Positions 8,501 to 14,253 of a stretch of 30,481 bases of DNA are shown here, one piece after another. This stretch comes from Lactobacillaceae bacterium. Lineage in GTDB: Bacteria; Bacillota; Bacilli; Lactobacillales; Lactobacillaceae. The notes under the pieces are model-generated. The model had not been told where the DNA came from. It was given only the letters and a program-made list of their open reading frames with translations, and did not search any database. Position numbers and translations under genes: made by a program. Numbering within the stretch: the stretch's first letter is position 1; every line of letters starts with the position of its first letter. The stretch covers positions 1 through 30,481 of the forward strand of contig JAISIV010000066.1 of NCBI GenBank assembly GCA_031261865.1, given 5' to 3'.

Positions 8501-8719
8501 TTATCTGTCTTTCAACTTTTCCATCAATGGGCGATACTTTTCCATTTCTCGGTCAATATCATTTTTTTCATCTGAACTTAACACTTCTAATGGGGTTAAA
8601 ATAAGCCTCCCCATAGAGTCGACTTCCGGGGTGAATTCCTGTCCTTCTTTAATTTCTAATGAAGCTGGAATCGTGACAACTAGAGCATTCCCAACTTTAC
8701 GAGTTTTAACTTTCACCAT
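8501..8719 (-). CDS. AbrB/MazE-like antitoxin of the Doc module
   Basis: A 72-aa DNA-binding antitoxin. The N-terminal ~45 residues (MVKVKTRKVGNALVVTIPAS, then a short strand-turn ending in GRLILTP) match the swapped-hairpin SpoVT/AbrB fold; the charged C-terminal tail (from about 46) would wrap the toxin. I chose the ATG at 8719 because GAAGGAG lies 7 bases upstream; the frame stays open further but upstream codons have no coding character. The gene is first in the operon and precedes doc by one base. It probably autorepresses through the palindrome just upstream. Confidence 0.85.
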   Translation of the reverse strand: MVKVKTRKVGNALVVTIPASLEIKEGQEFTPEVDSMGRLILTPLEVLSSDEKNDIDREMEKYRPLMEKLKDR

Positions 8720-8731
8720 TCTTTCTCCTTC

Positions 8732-8754
8732 ATGTATATACATATCATATACAA
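8732..8754 (-). promoter_or_regulatory. Palindromic operator/promoter of the antitoxin-doc operon
   Basis: ATGTATATACAT (8732-8743) is a perfect 12-base palindrome. The adjoining bases form a longer imperfect repeat (GTATA ... TATAC). It sits 13 to 35 bases ahead of the antitoxin start and overlaps TATGAT, a good minus-strand -10 candidate, so antitoxin binding here would block transcription. The -35 is not clear. Confidence 0.5.
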
Positions 8755-8811
8755 TTTGAGGGTTTGTAATTGTTTTCAAATTTTCTTCCATACTTCTTAA
8801 TACGTAAAAAA

Positions 8812-8839
8812 TTGAAAGTTCGCACATTGTTTCTAAACT
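8812..8839 (+). promoter_or_regulatory. Candidate hsp20 promoter
   Basis: TTGAAA (8812-8817) and TAAACT (8834-8839) are spaced by 16 bases. No CtsR direct repeat (GGTCAAA) or CIRCE element was seen. Confidence 0.4.
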
Positions 8840-8861
8840 TTTTGTGAATAAGGAGAAAATT

Positions 8862-9269
8862 ATGACAAGTACATTAACACCATTCAACCCTTTGAGTTTG
8901 TTTAAGGATGACTTCTTAACTTCAATTTCAAAGGACCATATGAAAACTGATATTAAGGAATTAAAAACAAAGGTTAAAGTAGCCACTGAAATTCCTGGTG
9001 TCACCAAGGACAACATTGATTTGAAATACAATGATGATGTTTTGACAATTTCAGTTAAGCAATCTGAATTTGCTGATCACGAAAGTGAAGATGGAACATT
9101 TATCCACTCTGAGCGTTCAACTTCAAACATGTCTCGCAGTTTCGCCATTCCAAATATCGATTGCGATAACATAAAGGCTAAATACAAAGACGGACTTCTT
9201 ACAGTTGATCTTCCAAAATTAAAGGAAAGTCAAAAAGAAGAAGTTACTGGACAAATCGAAATTCAATAA
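8862..9269 (+). CDS. hsp20: Hsp20/alpha-crystallin small heat shock protein
   Basis: ATP-independent holdase chaperone, 135 aa. The alpha-crystallin domain spans about residues 30-125: VATEIPGVTKDNIDLKYNDD, a central strand region with R-S-F-A-I-P-N-I, and the hallmark A-x-Y-K-D-G-L-L-T-V-D-L-P near 108-120. The C-terminal tail is short and has IEI, an I-x-I oligomerisation motif, right at the end. I start at ATG 8862, which has AAGGAG 7 bases upstream; the in-frame TTG at 8844 lies before that site. The gene is monocistronic, with its own terminator. Confidence 0.93.
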   Translation: MTSTLTPFNPLSLFKDDFLTSISKDHMKTDIKELKTKVKVATEIPGVTKDNIDLKYNDDVLTISVKQSEFADHESEDGTFIHSERSTSNMSRSFAIPNIDCDNIKAKYKDGLLTVDLPKLKESQKEEVTGQIEIQ

Positions 9270-9272
9270 AAT

Positions 9273-9298
9273 AAGCCCCTACTTCTAGGGGCTTTTAT
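9273..9298 (+). terminator. hsp20 terminator
   Basis: AAGCCCCTA and TAGGGGCTT form a strong 9-bp stem with loop CTTC, followed by TTTAT. Confidence 0.88.
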
Positions 9299-9381
9299 AT
9301 TTTCCCGAGTGCCGCTCTTAACTTTAACAACTTTATATTGTTCAAGCACTAAAGGACAGGTTACTTCGGTTACTATTGTGC

Positions 9382-9395
9382 ACAAAATATTTTGT
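9382..9395. repeat. 14-base palindrome between hsp20 and the 71-aa gene
   Basis: ACAAAATATTTTGT is perfectly self-complementary. It may be an operator or chance in AT-rich sequence. The rest of 9299-9407 shows nothing recognisable. Confidence 0.25.
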
Positions 9396-9407
9396 CATCA
9401 TACTTTT

Positions 9408-9441
9408 AAAAAAATAAATAACGACCCTGACTCAGGATCGT
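9408..9441 (-). terminator. Terminator of the 71-aa gene
   Basis: On the minus strand a 9-bp stem (ACGATCCTG/CAGGGTCGT, one G-U pair) with loop AGT is followed by a T-rich run. It sits just after the minus-strand 71-aa ORF and supports that ORF being real. Confidence 0.78.
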
Positions 9442-9452
9442 TTATCTAATAT

Positions 9453-9668
9453 TTACCATTCGCAAACTTTAGGAACATAGAGACTGATGTCACCGGGGTT
9501 GGTTTCATTATCTTGCAATCTTTTAAGAAGTGGGTAATCGATAATGTTTCGATACGTGTTACCAGATACATCTGTCCATTCTAAATAAAACTTACCTTGG
9601 CTGCCCCAAACAGAAATCTTGAAACGTAGATTACTGTATTCGATTGTTTCAAAATTTTCTCTGTTCAT
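9453..9668 (-). CDS. Small protein of unknown function (71 aa)
   Basis: I do not recognise this protein. It is 71 aa, soluble in appearance, with alternating hydrophobic strands (LRFKISVWGSQGKFYLEW) and a helical-looking middle (LLKRLQDN), and ends in VCEW. No signal peptide or membrane helix is seen. The ribosome binding site (GAAAG) is weak. A proper terminator directly downstream is the best evidence that it is expressed. It stands alone between hsp20 and the peroxidase gene. Confidence 0.55.
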   Translation of the reverse strand: MNRENFETIEYSNLRFKISVWGSQGKFYLEWTDVSGNTYRNIIDYPLLKRLQDNETNPGDISLYVPKVCEW

Positions 9669-9718
9669 ACTTTCATTCTAAGTTTAAAAATAAATTATTC
9701 ATTAAAATTCACAGATTA

Positions 9719-9747
9719 TTTACAAACGGTCATATATGGGGTTCAAT
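9719..9747 (+). promoter_or_regulatory. Candidate promoter of the peroxidase gene
   Basis: TTTACA (9719-9724) and TTCAAT (9742-9747) are separated by 17 bases, upstream of the peroxidase and its small upstream ORF. Confidence 0.4.
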
Positions 9748-9802
9748 TTTAAGACATTAATTCCGTTAAAAATTTGTTCATTTTTCTTAGGAGAAAACTA
9801 GA

Positions 9803-9826
9803 ATGAGATTAAGGAGAAAAATATGA
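9803..9826 (+). CDS. Seven-codon upstream ORF (MRLRRKI) overlapping the peroxidase start
   Basis: ATG at 9803 has its own TAGGAG about 8 bases upstream. The frame runs seven codons, three of them AGA/AGG arginine, and its TGA overlaps the peroxidase ATG (ATGA). The peroxidase AAGGAG lies inside this ORF. It may couple or tune peroxidase translation; it may also be coincidental. Confidence 0.4.
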   Translation: MRLRRKI

Positions 9827-10749
9827 TTAACGTGGCAGATTCACAAGACGTATACAAAGACGTGGGACAAAACGTTTTGTTCGAGGTTTTGGAGTTCAAG
9901 AGAGAGAACAAAGACGAGGATTTGAATGCTTTCCAGGAATTTATCACCAAGTTACCTTCACTGATTAATTCGCTTCGCATTCGCGCCGCCGATGATGGTT
10001 TGAAAGTGGCCTTTGGAATTTCTAACCAGGGTTGGGATTACTTATTTCCGGATCGCGTAAAACCGAAGGAATTGGAAACATTCATGGGTTTGAAAAACGT
10101 GCATGAAATGCCCGCAACTGGTGGTGATTTATTTTTTCATATCCGTGCAAAAACCGAAGCGGTTGTTTATGAACTGATGAGTCAAATCATGTTGTTTTTA
10201 TCAAAGAACGTTAATGTGTTGGATGAGACTCACGGTTTTAGATACTTCGAGGGAAGAGCAATAATCGGTTTCATCGACGGAACGGAAGCGCCTGCCGAAC
10301 AAGATGCAGCGCCATACGCTCTGATTGGCGATGAAGATCCCGAATACATCGACGGATCCTATGCTTTTGCGCAAAAGTGGATTCACGACATGAACATTTG
10401 GGACCACATGAAAGTTGAAAAGCAAGAAAAAGCAATTGGTCGACACAAGTTCAACGATATCGAATTAGATGACAATCAAAAAGACGTTAATGCCCACAAC
10501 GTAGCTGCAAAAATCGAAATCGACGGTGTCGAACAAAAAATCGTTCGTATGAATGTACCATTTTCCAACCCAGCGAAAGGAGAAACAGGAACATACTTTA
10601 TCGGGTATTCTCGTCATTGGGAAGTAACGAAAATGATGTTGGAACAAATGATTGAAAAAGACGACATGTTACTCCATTTTAGTAATGTTGTAACGGGTCA
10701 ACTATTCTTTATTCCAAGCCGCAGTTTCATTGCTGAATTAGGAGATTAA
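9823..10749 (+). CDS. DyP-type heme peroxidase
   Basis: Heme peroxidase of the dye-decolorising family, 308 aa, using H2O2 to oxidise organic substrates. The defining GxxDG motif is GFIDGTEAP, with the distal Asp at 152. The likely proximal heme ligand is His225 (NAHNVAAKIEI) and the distal Arg is Arg242 (IVRMNVPF). The ferredoxin-like halves are both present. No Tat or Sec signal peptide is seen, so it should be cytoplasmic, and no encapsulin gene or encapsulin cargo tail is evident. AAGGAG lies 8 bases before ATG. It is monocistronic except for the small upstream ORF. Confidence 0.92.
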   Translation: MINVADSQDVYKDVGQNVLFEVLEFKRENKDEDLNAFQEFITKLPSLINSLRIRAADDGLKVAFGISNQGWDYLFPDRVKPKELETFMGLKNVHEMPATGGDLFFHIRAKTEAVVYELMSQIMLFLSKNVNVLDETHGFRYFEGRAIIGFIDGTEAPAEQDAAPYALIGDEDPEYIDGSYAFAQKWIHDMNIWDHMKVEKQEKAIGRHKFNDIELDDNQKDVNAHNVAAKIEIDGVEQKIVRMNVPFSNPAKGETGTYFIGYSRHWEVTKMMLEQMIEKDDMLLHFSNVVTGQLFFIPSRSFIAELGD

Positions 10750-10750
10750 C

Positions 10751-10788
10751 AAAAATAACCGAGGTCCATAAGATCTCGGTTATTTTTG
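10751..10788. terminator. Bidirectional terminator between peroxidase and ABC exporter genes
   Basis: AAAATAACCGAG and CTCGGTTATTTT form a long stem flanked by A-run and T-run, so it can stop transcripts from both sides. The two genes converge here. Confidence 0.9.
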
Positions 10789-12477
10789 TTATAACAATTG
10801 GTTTTCGACATAGTGTGCGTACTTTTCATATTTCTTCATCAAAGCAGAATGTTTTCCAGAGGCAACGATTTGTCCACCCTCTAAAAAGAAAATGTTGTCT
10901 GAGTCTTTTATTGTCGACAATCGGTGTGCAATTGAAATAACGATTTTTCCTTCAGACAATTTATCAATCGATTTTTTAATAATTTGCTCCGATTCAGAAT
11001 CAAGACTTGCGGTGGCTTCGTCTAAAATCAGAATTGATCCGTTACGCAAAAACTCTCTAGCGATATTTATCCGTTGTAATTGTCCTCCAGATAAATTAGC
11101 TCCACCTTCAGATAAAACAAAATCTAAACCGCCTTCAAGTTCATGTACGAAGTCGCTTGCAAAAGATTCCTCCAGGGCTTTCCAAATCTGCTCATCTGAA
11201 ATATCTTTCAACCCAAGAGTAAGATTCGCTCTTAAGGTTCCCGAAATAACGGCACTTTCTTGCGAGACTAAACTGATATTTTGACGCCACTGAGTTAAAT
11301 CAATTTCTTGAATATTGTCATCCCCAAAATTGATAAACCCGCTATCCGGACTGTAGAATCGTTCCAGTAAATTAATGACAGTTGTCTTTCCTCCACCACT
11401 TGGTCCTACGAAAGCGACTCTTTGCTTAGGCTTAATTTTTAATGACAAATCTTTAAGTACCTGCTTTTTGTCATAAGCGAAAGAAACATCCTTAAATTCA
11501 ATTGTGTTTATTTTTCCTTCTAAAGGTTTTGAGCCGGTCTGTTCTGGCTGGTTTTCTAATAATTTTGCCAGTTCTTCAGAACTACCTTCTGCTGACTTCC
11601 AATCATTCAGCATAGTTCCGACACTAGTGATGGGCGAAATAATTTGGAAAATGTACACCAAGAATGCAACTAAGGTTCCAGTGGTGATTACTTTGCTCGA
11701 AACTAGTACACCACCATAGGCAAAGACTATAGCAAGTGTCATCATGATAATCATAAAGACAATTGGATTAATCAGTGATCTTACGACAGCGATTTTTCGA
11801 TTCTGTTCATTTAGTGAATCAAATTGTTCGTCAATACTTTCTTCAGCGTTTTTATAAGCATTGGAAGATTTGATGAGTTTATTTTCCAAAAAGAATTGGG
11901 ACACTTGTCCTGACACTCTAGCTGTAATTTCTTTAACCTTGGCGTAAAAACCTCTGGTGCTCCCGGAGACAATATTTAAAATAATCCCTAACACAGGCAG
12001 AGCCACAATAATAGCCAGAGTCAGCTGCCAACTAAGCACAATCATCAATACAATGCTCCCCAAAACGGCAATTGTACCGGTAAATAAATTAGGTAGCAGG
12101 GTGTCGAAAACGGTCTGCAAAGCGTCAGTGTCATTCATGACATGACTGGTCAATTCTGCCGATTTATATTTTTGTAAGTCTGTCACTGACAAATGAATGC
12201 TTTTTGAAAATATCTTTTTTCGCAATTGGTTAACGAAATTATTGCCTGTGATAGTCAGGATATAAAAGGAAAGCATGGCAAAGATTGCTTGTAATAAAAA
12301 CAACCCTCCGATCGTTATTGCTCCAATTAACGTGCTTTTTCCATCAACGAATTTTCTCAATTCTAATGGCACTAAAATCGATGACAAAGCGGAAGTTACT
12401 GAAAACAATATTCCGAAAAATAGTGCCCATTTGTTATAACCAATGGCTTTTACTAATCTAATTACTGGACTTTTCAT
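10789..12477 (-). CDS. ABC exporter half-transporter, LmrA/BmrA-like (ABCB type)
   Basis: Fused membrane-ATPase exporter of 562 aa, working as a dimer. The N-terminal ~300 residues contain six transmembrane helices. The ATPase domain has Walker A GPSGGGKTT, signature LSGGQLQRINIAREF, Walker B ILILDEATASLD and the switch His in SIAHRLSTI. No C39 peptidase domain is present. Its start has AGAGGA about 6 bases upstream. It is related to the exporter encoded at 25990-27672, sharing for example AHRLSTI-x-DSD-x-IFF. Substrate unknown; drug, lipid or peptide export are all possible. It stands alone, divergent from the T7SS-like operon. Confidence 0.9.
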   Translation of the reverse strand: MKSPVIRLVKAIGYNKWALFFGILFSVTSALSSILVPLELRKFVDGKSTLIGAITIGGLFLLQAIFAMLSFYILTITGNNFVNQLRKKIFSKSIHLSVTDLQKYKSAELTSHVMNDTDALQTVFDTLLPNLFTGTIAVLGSIVLMIVLSWQLTLAIIVALPVLGIILNIVSGSTRGFYAKVKEITARVSGQVSQFFLENKLIKSSNAYKNAEESIDEQFDSLNEQNRKIAVVRSLINPIVFMIIMMTLAIVFAYGGVLVSSKVITTGTLVAFLVYIFQIISPITSVGTMLNDWKSAEGSSEELAKLLENQPEQTGSKPLEGKINTIEFKDVSFAYDKKQVLKDLSLKIKPKQRVAFVGPSGGGKTTVINLLERFYSPDSGFINFGDDNIQEIDLTQWRQNISLVSQESAVISGTLRANLTLGLKDISDEQIWKALEESFASDFVHELEGGLDFVLSEGGANLSGGQLQRINIAREFLRNGSILILDEATASLDSESEQIIKKSIDKLSEGKIVISIAHRLSTIKDSDNIFFLEGGQIVASGKHSALMKKYEKYAHYVENQLL

Positions 12478-12524
12478 TTTTTCCTCTTTTTAAAATAATT
12501 GTTTCTAACTGTACTACTTTGGGC

Positions 12525-12539
12525 AAAAAAAAGGGGGGG
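12525..12539. repeat. Homopolymer tract A8G7 in the divergent promoter region
   Basis: Eight A followed directly by seven G lie between the ABC exporter gene and the T7SS-like operon, about 50 bases upstream of the exporter start. Such tracts can change length by slippage. The repeat is seen; any effect is inference. Confidence 0.6.
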
Positions 12540-12576
12540 ATTGAACCAAAATAATTATTTAATTTGTCGTTTTCCA

Positions 12577-12604
12577 TTGAACTCTCCGTATTAAGAGTTA
12601 TAAG
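12577..12604 (+). promoter_or_regulatory. Promoter of the T7SS-like operon
   Basis: TTGAAC (12577-12582) and TATAAG (12599-12604) are spaced by 16 bases, 31 bases ahead of the first gene's start codon. This is the best promoter match in the interval. Confidence 0.55.
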
Positions 12605-12635
12605 GATTTTCCTTAAATAAAAAATGGAGAAATTT

Positions 12636-13112
12636 ATGACAAATTTTCTAACAACTGATTACGGCAAGCTACCAGCAACGGATACCAACTACGATGTTTT
12701 GCCAATTGGACCTTATGAAGTAGTGGTTAAAAATGTAGAAGAGAGGACTTCGATTTCCGGGAACGCCGGAGTGTCTATGCAGCTAGAAGTAAGAAAGGGG
12801 TTGTCCGACGAACAAGACTTACAAGATACCAATGCTAAAAATGGAGGTCGTGTGTTCTTTAGCAATATTTGGGCTTCGGAAAAGAATCCTGGTTATAAAG
12901 AAGAAACCTTGAATACGATTGCGATTGCCGCCGGAGCTTCTGATCAACAGGTTTTCAAAACTTTTAACGATTACCGTGAGTACCTAATCGGCAAGCCCAT
13001 TCGCGCTAACATCACGCACGATGTTTCTATGTATCGTGGAGAATCTCGAGTCCAAGAACAGGTCGCCCCATGGGATTGGACGCCGACTAATTATGTTTTG
13101 GAGACGGCTTAA
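12636..13112 (+). CDS. DUF669-like protein leading the T7SS-like operon
   Basis: A 158-aa soluble protein. The pattern (I)GPYEVVVKNVEERTSISG, a central beta region with RVFFSNIWAS, an Ala-rich helix LNTIAIAAGA and YLIGKPIRANITHD resembles the DUF669 family usually found in phage replication modules, where an ssDNA-binding-type beta fold is suspected. That resemblance is from memory and moderate. GGAG lies 7 bases before ATG 12636, inside the few codons of a longer frame from 12624, so I use 12636. It precedes the WXG100 gene by three bases, so it appears to be a member of that operon. It could be a captured phage gene or a secretion substrate/chaperone. Confidence 0.6.
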   Translation: MTNFLTTDYGKLPATDTNYDVLPIGPYEVVVKNVEERTSISGNAGVSMQLEVRKGLSDEQDLQDTNAKNGGRVFFSNIWASEKNPGYKEETLNTIAIAAGASDQQVFKTFNDYREYLIGKPIRANITHDVSMYRGESRVQEQVAPWDWTPTNYVLETA

Positions 13113-13115
13113 CCT

Positions 13116-13406
13116 ATGGCGATGATTACTGTCTCACCTGAAGAACTAGCGAGTAAAGCTAAAATCTATTCCCAAGCCAAGGCCGGCATTGAAATGGAAA
13201 TCCAAAAGGTCAACTCTATGAACCAAAGTATTCAAAGTATCTGGCAAGGAAAAGCTTTCGATGCCTACTTGCAGCAATATCAACAACTTTACACACAAGT
13301 CAGGAAATTTGAAGACTTGTTAGAAAGCATTAATCAGCAAATCAATCAATACGCTCAAACCATGCAACAAAGAGATATGGAGGATGCTCGCCGCTTTGGG
13401 CTTTAA
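13116..13406 (+). CDS. esxA: WXG100-family protein (EsxA-like)
   Basis: Small helical-hairpin protein secreted by type VII systems, 96 aa. The WxG turn is Trp43-Gln-Gly45, flanked by two amphipathic, Gln-rich helices. The C-terminus reads YAQTMQQRDMEDARRFGL; the canonical YxxxD/E export signal is not obvious. There is no clear ribosome binding site; the ATG lies 3 bases after the previous stop, so translation is likely coupled. A second ATG two codons later is possible. It is followed by EsaB-, EssB- and EssC-like genes. Confidence 0.93.
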   Translation: MAMITVSPEELASKAKIYSQAKAGIEMEIQKVNSMNQSIQSIWQGKAFDAYLQQYQQLYTQVRKFEDLLESINQQINQYAQTMQQRDMEDARRFGL

Positions 13407-13413
13407 TTTAACT

Positions 13414-13427
13414 CACCCGAAAGGGTG
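13414..13427 (+). promoter_or_regulatory. Hairpin with GAAA tetraloop over the esaB ribosome binding site
   Basis: CACCC-GAAA-GGGTG forms a 5-bp hairpin with a GNRA loop. Its 3' arm contains part of AGGGTGG, the only ribosome binding site candidate for the esaB-like gene, so it may lower or gate its translation. Confidence 0.45.
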
Positions 13428-13436
13428 GTACATACT

Positions 13437-13688
13437 ATGGAAAATCAATATTTTATTAATGTCACAATTGAATATTTAAATAGGGTTAAAAATCTGAGTT
13501 TGCCACGCTTTACAAATATCGAAAAAATAATCGGCAATATTTTATTAGAATTCAACGTGAATCCAAGCTCGGAAGTTGCGATGTATTCAAAAGACTGGTT
13601 CCGCTTTTTGAGCGATAAAGACAATCTCGACAGACAAATGATTGTTGACGGTTGTGCTTTGGAGATCGTCAACCTTGAATCTTACTAG
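13437..13688 (+). CDS. esaB: EsaB/YukD-like ubiquitin-fold protein
   Basis: An 83-aa protein of the small cytoplasmic ubiquitin-like type found in Firmicutes T7SS loci. It starts with a strand (YFINVTIEYLNRVKNLSLP), then a helix (IEKIIGNILLEFN), and ends with the strand turn VDGCALEIVN, the pattern of YukD. I use ATG 13437, 10 bases after the AGGGTGG site; an in-frame GTG at 13425 overlaps that site. The family call leans on position between the WXG100 and EssB-like genes. Confidence 0.75.
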   Translation: MENQYFINVTIEYLNRVKNLSLPRFTNIEKIIGNILLEFNVNPSSEVAMYSKDWFRFLSDKDNLDRQMIVDGCALEIVNLESY

Positions 13689-14238
13689 AATTTTCAAAAG
13701 CGACCAATTTTCAATTACAGCTATACCTTTGATTGCTTCTACTCCTATAGGAGTTCAAGTACCGCGTTTTACTAGTGTTTACGACGGGAAACTCCTTATT
13801 AAATATGAGGTTAGCGATTCGGAAGCTTTCTTAAAAGATTTTTTATTAACCAGTGGCACAAAAACTAGGCTCGTGGTTGCCCTTAATTTAATTAGGTTAA
13901 TTCAAAGTTTGTCGATTTCAGCCGTGGCAGAAATTGAAATTAATAATCTTGTCATTAACAGAAACCTCAATTTAAGATTCATTCATTTAGGTATCGACAA
14001 AATGCTGATTCCTCAAAAACAAACTACTGACTTCCTCAAGCTGAAAAACTTAATCCTACATATTTTAGAATCAGGGAAAGTTGGTTTGGATTTATTGACG
14101 CCAGTAGTTAGTGAGAATCAGTTTGTTTCAACTATTTCACAAGTTTCGGGGATTGCTGAATTAGAGTCAGCTTTATTAGATGAAATAGATCATCACAAAA
14201 AGATCTTTAAATTCTCGACTTCGCCCCGTTCTCTTTAA
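13675..14238 (+). CDS. essB: EssB-like pseudokinase domain without membrane segment
   Basis: The 187-aa protein resembles the N-terminal cytoplasmic pseudokinase domain of EssB/YukC: the segment INRNLNLRFIHLGIDKMLIP corresponds to the family block with an R/F-I-x-x-G-I turn before the LP motif. Usual EssB is about 400 aa and continues with a transmembrane helix and an extracellular part. Here the protein stops after a helical stretch and has no hydrophobic helix long enough to span the membrane. The start is probably TTG 13675 (GGAG about 10 bases upstream), overlapping esaB by 14 bases; an earlier TTG at 13642 is less likely. The truncated form and intact neighbours suggest real streamlining, not a frameshift. 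Confidence 0.65.
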   Translation: MNLTRIFKSDQFSITAIPLIASTPIGVQVPRFTSVYDGKLLIKYEVSDSEAFLKDFLLTSGTKTRLVVALNLIRLIQSLSISAVAEIEINNLVINRNLNLRFIHLGIDKMLIPQKQTTDFLKLKNLILHILESGKVGLDLLTPVVSENQFVSTISQVSGIAELESALLDEIDHHKKIFKFSTSPRSL

Positions 14239-14253
14239 AATTTTGTCGCTCGC

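Noticed and set aside
8720..8862. CtsR or CIRCE operator for hsp20
   Set aside because: No GGTCAAA repeat or CIRCE inverted repeat is visible.
8720..9031. N-terminal extension of the AbrB-like antitoxin into the hsp20 region
   Set aside because: It crosses the operator and the hsp20 start on the other strand; the ATG at 8719 has the ribosome binding site.
10892..11284. Plus-strand ORFs opposite the ABC exporter (and similar ones opposite ugpE, ykoE and lepB)
   Set aside because: They mirror the coding of well-recognised genes and have no ribosome binding sites of their own.
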